NCBI GenBank assembly: GCA_937902315.1
Contig: CALGUG010000035.1
Location: 1-64,000, forward strand
Origin: an uncultured Chloroflexales bacterium
GTDB lineage: Bacteria; Chloroflexota; Chloroflexia; Chloroflexales; Chloroflexaceae
Direction of reading: 5' to 3'
Length of the DNA: 64,000 bases
The notes below the pieces were generated by a model, which had not been told where the DNA came from, did no database searches, and saw nothing but the letters and a program-made list of their open reading frames with translations. A program made the position numbers and the translations under genes. Shown in pieces: positions 1 through 7,922 of this stretch (position 1 is the first letter of the stretch; each line of letters starts with the position of its first letter).

Positions 1-80
1 ATGGTATGCGAACGATCGCCTTTTGCTGCCGACACGACTTTTGGGTAATGCATAGTTTGCGGGAGAAGGACCGGGGATGA

Positions 81-154
81 GGGCGGGCTAGCCCTGTTTA
101 ATAGCCGGAGGCGGACGCGCTTGAGACCGCATGCGAGCTAGAGACTTCTCCGCC
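81..154 (-). repeat. Family-A dispersed repeat, copy 1
   Basis: The element runs from GGGCGGG to CCGCC and contains the core in reverse orientation. The core is slightly diverged (GCCGGAGGCGG instead of GCCGTAGGCGG). A GCGGGAGAAGG...GGATGAGGG segment lies immediately upstream at 59-82, as also seen next to copies 12 and 14. No gene is seen in the 252 bases to the left window edge. Confidence 0.8.
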
Positions 155-204
155 AGAGCGTTGAAGGCATTAGGCAGATTTAGTATAAACTGGCGAGTAA
201 CAAT

Positions 205-239
205 AAACCCCGCTCATCACTGCGATGAGCGGGGTTTTT
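205..239. terminator. Rho-independent terminator, bidirectional
   Basis: A 14-bp perfect stem (AAACCCCGCTCATC at 205-218 paired with 224-237) has a 5-nt loop and ends in TTTTT on the plus strand; the opposite strand also ends in a T-rich run. It lies just downstream of the leftward agmatine operon and probably terminates it. Confidence 0.85.
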
Positions 240-252
240 CAGTCGGAGTTGT

Positions 253-1284
253 CTAAAAGACCGGAACTTGTTGGGTCAGGCAGTGCCAAGCGCCCAAGCC
301 CCAGATGATCTCGCGGCAATCGATGCCGACCACCTCGCGATCGGGGAAGCAGCGCTGAATGATCTCGGCGGCGCGCTGGTCGTTGGGGTGGTTGTAGAAG
401 GGCACCAACACCACCTTGTTGCCGATGTAGAAATTGGCATAGCTGGCGGGCAGGCGCTGATCTTGGTAGACCACCGCGGGCGGCATGGGCAGCTCGATGA
501 TCTTGAAGGGCCTGCCTTGTAGATCGGTCATGGCCTTCAGACGGGCCAGATTCTCTTGCAGAACCGCGTAGTTCTCGTCGGCGGGATCTTCCTCAACGGC
601 GGTCAAGATCGTGTCTTCGGCCACAAAACGGGTGATATCGTCGATATGGCCGTCGGTGTCGTCGCCCACGATGCCCTCGCCCAGCCAGAGGATCTTTTCG
701 ACGCCCAAGAACCGCTTGAGGCGCTCTTCGATCTGCTCTTTGCTCAGCTCGGGGTTGCGGTTTTCGTTGAGCAGGCACTGTTCGCTGGTGAGCAGCAGAC
801 CAGCGCCGTTCACATCGATCGAACCGCCTTCCAAAATCATGCCGCCTTCGATGCGCTCGACGCCCAGATAGTCGGCCATACGGGCCGGAATCAGATTATC
901 GAGGTCGTAGGGTGGATATTTGCCGCCCCAAGCGTTGTAGCCCCAGTCGGTCGCAACTAGGCTTCGCTTCGGGCTGCTCTCGTCGTAGACAAAGATCGCG
1001 CCGTGGTCGCGGCACCAAGCATCGTTGGTAGGAAAGCGGTGGAGCTTGATGCGCTTCAGATCGGCGCCCGCCTCTTGCAAGAGTTGGCGGACCCGTGCTT
1101 CCATCGCTTCATCGTTCACATTGATATGGACCGGCTCCGAGCGCGCCAGCGCGGCGACCATCTGAGCATAGATCGGCTGAATATCGTCGATCTTGCCGGG
1201 CCAGCTCGCTTCGTTGTGAGGCCACGAGAGCCAAGTCGCTTGATGAGGTGCCCATTCTGCGGGCATTCGCAAACGTCTATTCAT
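253..1284 (-). CDS. aguA: Agmatine deiminase
   Basis: This is a peptidylarginine-deiminase-family enzyme that hydrolyses agmatine to N-carbamoylputrescine plus ammonia in the cytoplasm. Visible motifs are the N-terminal MPAEWAPHQATWLSWP block, LEGGSIDVNG, the GHIDDITRF catalytic block and GAWHCLTQQVP near the C-terminus, with the nucleophilic Cys at about residue 335. The open frame extends 26 codons further upstream, but the family N-terminus begins at the ATG at 1284, giving 343 residues, the usual size. That start overlaps the 3' end of aguB by 8 bases, which suggests translational coupling. It is the last gene of a three-gene leftward operon, followed by a strong terminator. Substrate preference is inferred from the aguB partner. 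Confidence 0.95.
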   Translation of the reverse strand: MNRRLRMPAEWAPHQATWLSWPHNEASWPGKIDDIQPIYAQMVAALARSEPVHINVNDEAMEARVRQLLQEAGADLKRIKLHRFPTNDAWCRDHGAIFVYDESSPKRSLVATDWGYNAWGGKYPPYDLDNLIPARMADYLGVERIEGGMILEGGSIDVNGAGLLLTSEQCLLNENRNPELSKEQIEERLKRFLGVEKILWLGEGIVGDDTDGHIDDITRFVAEDTILTAVEEDPADENYAVLQENLARLKAMTDLQGRPFKIIELPMPPAVVYQDQRLPASYANFYIGNKVVLVPFYNHPNDQRAAEIIQRCFPDREVVGIDCREIIWGLGAWHCLTQQVPVF

Positions 1285-2170
1285 CGATGAACCGCTTTGT
1301 AATCTCTCCATAGGCGTCGATGCGGCGATCGCGCAGGAAGGGCCAGTGGGTGCGCTGCACATCGAGCTTGGCTAAATCGATCTTGACCGTCAGAATCTCG
1401 GGCTTATCAACGGCGGCCTTGGCCAAAATGGTGCCGCTCGGGTCGCTTACAAAGCTCTGACCCCAGAACTCGATGCCGCCTTCGGGATCATCGCCTTCGT
1501 GGCCAGTGCGGTTCACGCTGATCACATAGCAGCCGTTGGCGACGCCGTGCGAACGCTGAATCAGTTCCCAGCTTTGGTGCTGAGCTTCGCCGAACTCGGC
1601 CTTCTCGCTGGGGTGCCAGCCGATTGCGGTCGGGTAGAAGAGCATATCTGCGCCGCGCAGCGCGGTCAGACGGGCGGCCTCGGGATACCACTGATCCCAG
1701 CAGATCAAGACGCCGACTTTGCCGAATTTGGTCGGGAAGACTTTGAAGCCCAGATCGCCCGGTGTGAAGTAGAACTTCTCGTAGTAGAGCGGATCGTCGG
1801 GGATGTGCATCTTGCGATACTTGCCCAGATAGGTTCCGTCGGCGTCGAGCACCACGGTTGTGTTGTGGTACAAGCCCTCGGCCCGCTTTTCAAACAAGCT
1901 GGCGATGATAACCACGCCCAATTCGCGCGCCAGCGCCGAAAAAGTCTCGGTGCTGGGGCCGGGAATCGGCTCTGCCAAGCTGAAGTTCACATGGTCTTCG
2001 CTCTGGCAGAAGTAGAGGGAACGAAACAGTTCGGGCAGACAGATTATTTGCGCGCCCTGAGCGGCGGCGGCTCGCACGCCTTCGACCGCATTGGCGAGAT
2101 TTTGATCGGGGTCGGCGCTACAGCGCAGCTGTACCAGACCCACGGTAACGTTTCGAGATTGCTGAGCCAT
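1277..2170 (-). CDS. aguB: N-carbamoylputrescine amidase
   Basis: This nitrilase-superfamily amidase hydrolyses N-carbamoylputrescine to putrescine, carbon dioxide and ammonia, the step after agmatine deiminase. The Glu-Lys-Cys catalytic triad is readable: Glu47 in CLPELFR, Lys120 in KYRKMHIP and Cys157 in LICWDQWYPE. The length of 297 residues is normal for AguB. Its position directly upstream of, and overlapping, aguA makes the assignment firm. The first operon gene ends only 9 bases upstream of this start. The pair indicates the arginine-agmatine-putrescine route; an arginine decarboxylase gene is not in this window. Confidence 0.95.
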   Translation of the reverse strand: MAQQSRNVTVGLVQLRCSADPDQNLANAVEGVRAAAAQGAQIICLPELFRSLYFCQSEDHVNFSLAEPIPGPSTETFSALARELGVVIIASLFEKRAEGLYHNTTVVLDADGTYLGKYRKMHIPDDPLYYEKFYFTPGDLGFKVFPTKFGKVGVLICWDQWYPEAARLTALRGADMLFYPTAIGWHPSEKAEFGEAQHQSWELIQRSHGVANGCYVISVNRTGHEGDDPEGGIEFWGQSFVSDPSGTILAKAAVDKPEILTVKIDLAKLDVQRTHWPFLRDRRIDAYGEITKRFIDE

Positions 2171-2179
2171 TCTTCTCTC

Positions 2180-2590
2180 TTATACCGGCCAGATGCCGTT
2201 TTCTATCTTAGGCATTCCACCGGCTTCTATAATCGTTGTGCGGGTATTATCGCTTGCAACATAGACCCATGCCATGCGCGGGCCTTGCTCGCTTTGAACC
2301 TCAAGCAAGTGGCGCTCGTACCAATTGTTGCTGGCACCTTCTTGGTAGCCTTCCAGCTTGTCGAGCCGCTCTTTCACCAACTCGTACTGGCTCGGCTCGA
2401 TCACCATCAATTGACCTTGCACGCCACCCCCTGATTCTAACACGAGAAAGGGGTAAGGGCCAGCGTTGTAGAGAGCGGCGTTGTTTAAATACGCCGAAAG
2501 CTCTGCGATCGTGCGCCCTTCAAGATGGGCCGCAAAGTTTGAGCCGCCCCGTTTAAGTGTCCCGTAGACAAAGAAAGGGTGCTGTTGCAT
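2180..2590 (-). CDS. Gamma-glutamylcyclotransferase-fold (AIG2-like) protein
   Basis: This 136-residue protein has the GGCT/AIG2 signature FFVYGTLKRG near its N-terminus (YGTL at 9-12) and an acidic LDKLEGYQEG segment whose Glu80 occupies the place of the family's catalytic glutamate. Members cyclise gamma-glutamyl groups to 5-oxoproline, releasing an amine or amino acid. It is the first gene of the operon with aguB and aguA. An amine-releasing activity on a gamma-glutamyl polyamine is therefore an attractive guess, but the sequence alone does not fix the substrate. The start ATG at 2590 directly precedes the conserved first strand. Confidence 0.8.
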   Translation of the reverse strand: MQQHPFFVYGTLKRGGSNFAAHLEGRTIAELSAYLNNAALYNAGPYPFLVLESGGGVQGQLMVIEPSQYELVKERLDKLEGYQEGASNNWYERHLLEVQSEQGPRMAWVYVASDNTRTTIIEAGGMPKIENGIWPV

Positions 2591-2797
2591 AGGATACCCC
2601 GTCAGTAGGTGCTATTTTTAGAGCTAGTATACCATTTGATGAGCGTGTCTCACCAAGCTGGCTTGTGTTTATGCTCTAAACAGCCAATCTCCTCTTCTCT
2701 TCCAAAATTGCCCCTTGCTTTATCCAATTTATAGCCTATACTTTGATTGTGAATAAAATCACATTCATTTGACTTCGCTTGAAGGCTTTAACACTTT

Positions 2798-2864
2798 GGC
2801 GGCGACCGCTCTTCCACAAAGAAGGCTCTTGGCGCGTCCGCCTACGGCTATCAACGTCCCGCCC
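2798..2864 (+). repeat. Family-A dispersed repeat, copy 2
   Basis: Forward copy bounded by GGCGG and CCCGCCC with an intact core GCGTCCGCCTACGGCTA. It fills much of the 2591-2906 gap and ends about 40 bases before the start of the downstream membrane protein gene, so it lies in that gene's promoter or leader region. Confidence 0.85.
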
Positions 2865-2906
2865 GAAAACCTAACATCCGTATAAGCAGCGAAAGCGAGG
2901 ACCTCA

Positions 2907-3434
2907 ATGCAACAGCCCGCAGCCTTAGCCAAGCCTCGAATGTTCGATTTTGTCAGCTCATCAAGCAAGCTCGGCATAAAGATTGGGTTTTCAGCCGCAG
3001 TTATTTATCTGTTACTGCTTCCCTTGCTACTTACCTTTTTATTCTTACCAGCGTCTGTAGGCAATTATTTTTCTCGAGATGGAGCCTCTATCTCGGCGTT
3101 AATTATGGAGCTTGTTCTCTTATGGGTTATTGTTTGGGGATATGGCATCGTCTTTGGTTTTTTGCCAACCTTGCTATTTGGAGGCATAACAGGGGCTTTA
3201 TTAGGTGCCTTGGTGTATCAAACGCACACACGATTCTCCAAACTAGTGCTTAGCATCATTGCATCTGTGATTTGTGCGTTCATTATTGCAATCACCGCTG
3301 TTATTGTGGTCCAAGTCGGAGATGCAAAACTAAACTCATTGATATGGTATTTCATCCCGCCTGCTGTTATCTATATTGCGATTGCCGGACCTGCCACCGC
3401 TTATATCTATAATCGGCTTGAGAGCTATCAATAA
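2907..3434 (+). CDS. Small four-helix membrane protein, unknown function
   Basis: I do not recognise this 175-residue protein. It has four strongly hydrophobic segments, at roughly residues 25-50, 65-100, 115-140 and 150-168, with short polar loops. It begins with a polar MQQPAALAKPRMF segment. It looks like an integral membrane protein with both ends near the same face. A GAGG motif lies about 9 bases before the ATG at 2907; a second ATG 11 codons downstream is an alternative start. Base composition is slightly more AT-rich than its neighbours. It has no operon partner and a family-A repeat directly upstream. Confidence 0.65.
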   Translation: MQQPAALAKPRMFDFVSSSSKLGIKIGFSAAVIYLLLLPLLLTFLFLPASVGNYFSRDGASISALIMELVLLWVIVWGYGIVFGFLPTLLFGGITGALLGALVYQTHTRFSKLVLSIIASVICAFIIAITAVIVVQVGDAKLNSLIWYFIPPAVIYIAIAGPATAYIYNRLESYQ

Positions 3435-3530
3435 AGCGCTTGGGAAAGATAGGTGCTTGTTTTCTGTATTTGAAAATTGTATACTCTTTTCATCCTCAAA
3501 TTGGGGATGAAGAAAGAGCAGGAGCTATCG

Positions 3531-4046
3531 ATGCAAGCAAATCAAGCCTATTTTGCCACACTTGAAGAGCGTAATCAGCTTGTGGCTGGTCTTCCGCAAG
3601 AGTTTCAAGCACAATTTCAGGTTATAGACGCTGCCTTCCATAGCTATCTCGAAACACTCTTTACTCATCCCCAGACCGACGATCCTGAGATTGAAGAGCT
3701 GCTACGCAAACAAGGGCTTGACCCAGATTTAGCTCAACGTTGTGTTATCTTCGCTCCCATTTCATGGGGCAGGGTGCTGTTGCAACAGTTTAATACCGAG
3801 ACAAGCCAAAGCTATATTGCGCATAATCTCAATGATGGTTCAGAGCAGGAGCTTTCTTTAGATGATGAGCCTTGTTTCGTCTGGGCTGAATTTCTGCGAG
3901 AAGCCTACCTAAAGACGAAGTCGCGACTTGAACTCTTTAAAATGGTAGCTTTTCGCAGTGCGGAGGTGCATGCACTTACCCAAGCTCTGCAAGAAGGGGA
4001 GCCAGAGGACTTGTACTTTCAACCCATGAAGGTCTTTTTGCGCTAA
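3531..4046 (+). CDS. Hypothetical soluble protein
   Basis: This is an unrecognised soluble protein of about 171 residues, rich in Gln, Glu and Leu and with no membrane segment or Cys-rich motif. The ATG at 3531 is preceded by AGGAG at a good distance; the same frame opens 18 codons earlier, but that extension (MYTLFILKLGMKKEQELS) has no ribosome-binding site. The middle carries an aromatic FAPISWGRVLLQQF segment and the C-terminal half appears helical. A frameshifted TetR remnant begins at its stop codon, so the junction may mark an old deletion endpoint. No function is proposed. Confidence 0.6.
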   Translation: MQANQAYFATLEERNQLVAGLPQEFQAQFQVIDAAFHSYLETLFTHPQTDDPEIEELLRKQGLDPDLAQRCVIFAPISWGRVLLQQFNTETSQSYIAHNLNDGSEQELSLDDEPCFVWAEFLREAYLKTKSRLELFKMVAFRSAEVHALTQALQEGEPEDLYFQPMKVFLR

Positions 4047-4048
4047 GT

Positions 4049-4248
4049 GCCGCTGAAAACGTTCTAGCGTATCAATCCAAACGCTTCTTTTCGGTTCCTA
4101 GCCAGCAACGACGCGAGATCGCCGCTCAAGCTGTAAGCTGGGCGCTCTATAGTGTGCCAATCAAGTGGCAACAACAATCGAACCTGAGCAGGTCATTGAG
4201 CAAGCCTTGCCTGTGCTCAGCACTAGCAGCGAGGCTTTGTTGGCCTAG
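4049..4248 (+). pseudogene. Decayed C-terminal fragment of a TetR-family regulator
   Basis: Reading 4055-4173 gives a segment containing QQRREIAAQAVSWALY and KWQQQ; shifting frame in the CAACAACAA tract near 4169-4177 gives EPEQVIEQALPVLS...SEALLA, ending at TAG 4246-4248. The intact TetR regulator at 7923-8510 ends with QQRDLAARLLSWSLY, EWQQQ, PEQIAEQAMPMIS and LEALLY in the same order. The match across both frames shows a TetR C-terminal domain that has lost its N-terminal DNA-binding half and suffered a frameshift. It lies between two intact genes and probably once regulated the hydrolase downstream. Confidence 0.75.
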
Positions 4249-4390
4249 GCTTCGGGAATGTATTCATACTCCTCATTACTTCGGCCTCAAAACAGGCAAA
4301 AGCCGCATTGAAGTGCGCTATTTCAAGTATAATTTTGGGTACTTCCCAGATTTTGGCTCCACCTGTTTGAGCAATGCTAGTGAGGAGACG

Positions 4391-5209
4391 ATGCAGTCTA
4401 AAACGATCGAAGTGCAGGGCGTCCCGATCTGTTACTACGAGAGCGCGGGACAAGGCTTGCCGGTGCTGTTGCTGCACGGCAATTCGATGTCAGGTCGAAC
4501 CTTTGAAAAACAGCTAGAGAGCGATCTAGGTCAACAATACCGCCTGATTGCGCCCGATATCCCAGGCTTTGGTCTATCGCAGCCATTAAGCGATCCAAGC
4601 AGCCAAACTGGCATAGGCCAGTGGGCTAACATCTTCAAGAACTTCCTTGATGCACTTGGCATCGAGGAAGTTGTTGTATATGGCTGGAGTCTTGGCGGGC
4701 ATATCGCGCTCAAAATGGCGCCTCAACTGCCCAAACTGCGCGGCATCGCCATTCAGGGCACACCGCCGCTTGGCAAACCTCCCGCGATGGAGCAAGGCTT
4801 TTTCACTCACCCAAGTATGGCCGCTGCCTTCAAAGAACAACTCAGCCCCGATGAAGCTCGCGGCTTTGTTCAAGCCTGTCTCGCTCCAAATTATCCTGAG
4901 ATCCCCGATCAGTTCATTGAGGATATTCAGCGCTCCGATGGGCGCTCTCGCAATGCCGTGGCAGCAGCCGTGGGCCAGCAGAACTATCTCGACGAGTTAG
5001 AGATTGTGCGCGGCCTGCAAGTGCCCTTGGCCATTCTGCACGGCGCACAAGAGCAGTTGGTCAATGGCGCCTACTTCGAGAGCGTGGAAGCGCCGACCCT
5101 CTGGCGAAACGCCGTCCAAGTGATCGAGCGCGCGGGCCACTCGCCCCATTGGGAGACGCCCGACGAGTTTAATGCGCTCTTAGGCGCGTTCCTTGCTGAT
5201 CTGGCCTAA
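4391..5209 (+). CDS. Alpha/beta hydrolase
   Basis: This 272-residue alpha/beta-hydrolase-fold enzyme has the oxyanion segment LLLHGNSMSG (26-35), the nucleophile elbow VYGWSLGGH with Ser100, and the C-terminal RAGHSPHWE with catalytic His250. The AGGAG at 4383-4387 sits just upstream of the ATG at 4391; the long in-frame extension upstream reads through the TetR pseudogene and is not used. The family covers esterases, epoxide hydrolases, haloperoxidase-like enzymes and C-C hydrolases, and nothing here selects among them. An adjacent TetR remnant suggests it was once controlled by a dedicated repressor. Confidence 0.85.
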   Translation: MQSKTIEVQGVPICYYESAGQGLPVLLLHGNSMSGRTFEKQLESDLGQQYRLIAPDIPGFGLSQPLSDPSSQTGIGQWANIFKNFLDALGIEEVVVYGWSLGGHIALKMAPQLPKLRGIAIQGTPPLGKPPAMEQGFFTHPSMAAAFKEQLSPDEARGFVQACLAPNYPEIPDQFIEDIQRSDGRSRNAVAAAVGQQNYLDELEIVRGLQVPLAILHGAQEQLVNGAYFESVEAPTLWRNAVQVIERAGHSPHWETPDEFNALLGAFLADLA

Positions 5210-5216
5210 CATGCAT

Positions 5217-5252
5217 AGCGAGGCGTGAGCTGCCGATAGTCTACGCCTCGCT
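5217..5252 (+). terminator. Probable terminator after the alpha/beta hydrolase
   Basis: A 10-bp stem (AGCGAGGCGT at 5217-5226 with 5243-5252) is followed by a short CTTT, starting 8 bases after the hydrolase stop codon. Confidence 0.6.
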
Positions 5253-5331
5253 CTTTCAGGCGTACCTTGGCCTGTACCGGGGCGAATCCGCTCCTGGTGC
5301 TCGGGTGTGCGCTCGTTTCCTAGCATCACAC

Positions 5332-5400
5332 GGCGGAAGCGGCTTCAACCCCAAAGAAAGCTTTAAGCGCGTCCGCCTACGGCTACCAGAGCGCTGCCCT
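5332..5400 (+). repeat. Family-A dispersed repeat, copy 3
   Basis: Forward copy with an intact core at about 5369-5385 and a diverged right end. With the inverted copy at 6612-6679 it brackets the single gene at 5489-6520. Confidence 0.75.
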
Positions 5401-5488
5401 CCCATGCAAGGGCTATCTCGCTTGCGCGATGCCGCTTCGCTGCTTCTCTTTGCTTAGCAACGATATCTCAAGGAGAACATCGCTACAG

Positions 5489-6520
5489 CTAGGCGAGCGC
5501 TTTGCGCACCGCCGGAGCGACCTTGCTCGCAAACAGCTCGATTGCGCGCGCAACCTGTACAAAAGGCTGTCCTCCCACATCGATCTGGCCTACAAAACGT
5601 ACATTGCCCAGCAGCTCGTGCATGTACAAAATGCGTTCAACCAACTCATCAGGATCGCCCAGCATCAGCGTGCCGTCGCGACTCGCCATCTGTTCCGCTG
5701 CTGCTCGCGAAAAGCTCTGCCCACGATAGCGGCGCATCATATAGTCCATACCGAGCGTATAGGCGGGCAGCAACTCTTGGCGCGCCTTTTGTTCGCTTTC
5801 GGCCAGCAACATATGCGAGAAGACCGCCACCTTGGCTTCACGCGGGTCGTGCCCTGCCGCTTGCCAAGCTTCGCGGTAGAGCTGAACGTTTTGGGCGTAG
5901 TTCGGCAGGCTGCCGCCCAAAACCGGCATCGTTAAGGGCAGGCCCAGCATTGCAGCGCGCACAATGCTCTGCGGCGACAAGGCGCCGATCCAGATCGGCA
6001 AGCGTTCTTGATAGGGGCGCGGCATCACAACCGCTTCGTGCAAGGGCGGGCGGTACTTGCCCTGCCATGTTACGCGCTCGCTGCGGTTGATCTCGATCAG
6101 CAATTGGATCTTTTCGGCGAAGAGCGCGTCGTAATCTTTGAGGTCGTAGCCGAACAGCGCAAAGCCTTCGATAAAGGCGCCGCGCCCTGCGATGATCTCG
6201 GCGCGCCCACCCGAGATCAGGTCGACGCTGGCGAACTCTTCGAAGGTGCGCACCGGATCAGCCGTGCTCAGCAGCGTAGAGGCGCTGGCTAGCCGGATGC
6301 GCTTGGTGGTGGAGGCGATTCCAGCTAAGACCGTAGCTGTGGCCGATACCGTGTAGTCTGGCATGTGGTGCTCGCCCAAGCCGAAGACATCGAGCCCGGC
6401 TTGATCGGCCAGCTGCGCCATCGCCAAGACCTCGTCGATCCGCTCTTTTTGTGAAACACGCACTTTCCCAGTTTGTGGCTCTGGCATAAGATCGCCAAAG
6501 CTATAGATGCCTAGTTCCAT
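5489..6520 (-). CDS. LLM-class (luciferase-like) flavin-dependent oxidoreductase
   Basis: This 343-residue protein is a bacterial-luciferase-family monooxygenase, which uses reduced flavin and oxygen or F420. It shows the N-terminal MELGIYSFGD strand, AQLADQAGLDVFGLGEHH, the IRLASASTLL and DPVRTFEEFASVDLISGGR segments typical of the TIM barrel, and GRGAFIEGF. The substrate cannot be told from the sequence. It is a lone leftward gene in a gap bounded on both sides by inverted family-A repeats, with no partner flavin reductase nearby. Confidence 0.9.
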   Translation of the reverse strand: MELGIYSFGDLMPEPQTGKVRVSQKERIDEVLAMAQLADQAGLDVFGLGEHHMPDYTVSATATVLAGIASTTKRIRLASASTLLSTADPVRTFEEFASVDLISGGRAEIIAGRGAFIEGFALFGYDLKDYDALFAEKIQLLIEINRSERVTWQGKYRPPLHEAVVMPRPYQERLPIWIGALSPQSIVRAAMLGLPLTMPVLGGSLPNYAQNVQLYREAWQAAGHDPREAKVAVFSHMLLAESEQKARQELLPAYTLGMDYMMRRYRGQSFSRAAAEQMASRDGTLMLGDPDELVERILYMHELLGNVRFVGQIDVGGQPFVQVARAIELFASKVAPAVRKALA

Positions 6521-6611
6521 ATCCGTTCACTTCGTTTTTGTGTAATCCGAAATTCGCTTTAGCGTTTCCAGTTCAGGGGGCGGCTTCACGCACAGTTAGA
6601 CGCCGAATGTT

Positions 6612-6679
6612 TGGAAAGGATGTTGATAGCCGTAGGCGGACGCGGTTAAGACTGAATGGGAGCGAGAGACCGCGCCGCC
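6612..6679 (-). repeat. Family-A dispersed repeat, copy 4
   Basis: Reverse copy ending in CCGCC at 6675-6679 with an intact core. It lies upstream of the LLM gene and downstream of the quinone-oxidoreductase-like gene. Confidence 0.85.
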
Positions 6680-6768
6680 AAAAGCGCAGCATGACGCTTA
6701 GCTGATGCGTGTTGGAGAGTGCAGAACAAGCTGTGAGACGCTCTCTGCCATATTCCGTCCTGTGTGGC

Positions 6769-7698
6769 CTAGGCGATGACTTGAATGGCGATTTTGCCGC
6801 GCAGGTGGCCGCGCTCGAGCAGTTCGTGGGCGCGTATGATCTCGGCTAGTGGCACGATCTCGCTTACGATCGGCTGGAGCTTGCCCGCTTCGACCAAGCT
6901 GCTGAGCTGGTTGAGGTCGTTTTGGTTGGCTTGTACCAGCATAAAATTGGCGCTGACGCCATATTTGGTCGCCAGCGCGGGGTCGGGCTGAACAGCCGGC
7001 GAAACATATTTGCCGCCCTTCTTCAGCACCGCGAACGAGCGCTCGATCTCGGCGCCGACCGCATCGAAGACCAGATCGACGTTGCGCGCTACATGTTCGA
7101 ACTTGCTGGTGGTGTAATCGATGGCTTGGTGTACGCCCAATTCATGCAGCAGCGCGATTTTGCCGCTGCTTGCGGTCGCCAGCACGCGCGCACCCTTGGC
7201 CAGCGCAAGCTGCACCGCTAGCGAGCCTACACCTCCTCCTGCGCCGTGAATGAGCACCGTTTGGTCCGCTTGCAAGCCGCCATGTGTGAAGAGACCCTGC
7301 CAAGCTGTGAGGCCAGCTAAGGGTAGCGAGGCCGCCTCGCCAAAGCTGATCCCAGCCGGTTTGCGCGCTAGTTCGCTTGCGCTCAGCACAGCGTACTCGG
7401 CGTAAGCGCCTTGGCGCAGCATGTTCGAGAAGCCATAGACCGCATCGCCAATTGTGAAGCCGTTGAGCCCTTCGCCGAGCGCTTCGATCACACCAGCTAG
7501 ATCAAAGCCGGGGGTCATCGGCAGTTGAAGCTGCAACATCCCTTGCAAATGGCCGGCGCGCATTGCGCCATCGACGGGGTTAAGTGAACTAGCGTGGACT
7601 TTAACTAAAACCTCGCCCGCAGCGGGCTTGGGGCGGGGAGCATCTTCATAGACTAATACTTCGGGGCCTCCAAAGCTATGAATTCGCACTGCTTTCAT
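6769..7698 (-). CDS. Zinc-independent NADP-dependent alcohol dehydrogenase/quinone oxidoreductase family protein
   Basis: This 309-residue MDR-superfamily reductase starts at the ATG at 7698 (MKAVRIHSFGGPEVL); the 40-codon upstream extension runs into the operator region. It has the GroES-like N-terminal domain, including SSLNPVD, followed by a Rossmann domain with the GAGGGVGSLAVQLA nucleotide-binding loop. No structural-zinc cysteine cluster is present, as in quinone oxidoreductases that reduce quinones or enones with NADPH. It is divergent from a TetR regulator, and the 224-base spacer holds three palindromes, so repression by that TetR and induction by a small electrophile or quinone is likely. 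Confidence 0.9.
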   Translation of the reverse strand: MKAVRIHSFGGPEVLVYEDAPRPKPAAGEVLVKVHASSLNPVDGAMRAGHLQGMLQLQLPMTPGFDLAGVIEALGEGLNGFTIGDAVYGFSNMLRQGAYAEYAVLSASELARKPAGISFGEAASLPLAGLTAWQGLFTHGGLQADQTVLIHGAGGGVGSLAVQLALAKGARVLATASSGKIALLHELGVHQAIDYTTSKFEHVARNVDLVFDAVGAEIERSFAVLKKGGKYVSPAVQPDPALATKYGVSANFMLVQANQNDLNQLSSLVEAGKLQPIVSEIVPLAEIIRAHELLERGHLRGKIAIQVIA

Positions 7699-7744
7699 TA
7701 ATGTACTCCAAGCTCTATCGCATGCTTGATCCTTGTTTTGTTCT

Positions 7745-7780
7745 ATCCAACAGTTGTTGAATAAACAACAGCTGTTGGAT
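7745..7780. promoter_or_regulatory. Operator-like inverted repeat 1 (TetR site)
   Basis: Two 15-base arms, ATCCAACAGTTGTTG and its near-complement, match at 14 of 15 positions around a 6-base centre. It is the largest of three related palindromes between the divergent genes and is closest to the oxidoreductase start. Confidence 0.75.
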
Positions 7781-7811
7781 ATACTAGGTGTGAGCGTAGC
7801 TTGTAGATGTT

Positions 7812-7843
7812 CTAACACCTGTTACTTAACCAACAAGTGTTAG
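7812..7843. promoter_or_regulatory. Operator-like inverted repeat 2 (TetR site)
   Basis: CTAACACCTGTT at 7812-7823 pairs with AACAAGTGTTAG at 7832-7843 at 11 of 12 positions. It shares the A-ACA-core-TGTT-T pattern of palindrome 1. Confidence 0.7.
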
Positions 7844-7892
7844 CTAAATCCTAGCGAGTGCTTTGGGGCGTGGCAATCCGCAATTATGCGAA

Positions 7893-7912
7893 TTTGTTGT
7901 TTAGACAACAAA
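7893..7912. promoter_or_regulatory. Operator-like inverted repeat 3 overlapping the tetR ribosome-binding site
   Basis: TTTGTTGT and ACAACAAA form a perfect 8-bp palindrome with a 4-base centre. It ends inside the AAGGAGG ribosome-binding site (7911-7917) of the TetR gene, which fits autoregulation. Confidence 0.7.
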
Positions 7913-7922
7913 GGAGGCCAAA

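Noticed and set aside
5332..6679. Composite transposon around the LLM oxidoreductase gene
   Set aside because: No transposase or target-site duplication is visible; only inverted family-A copies flank the gene.
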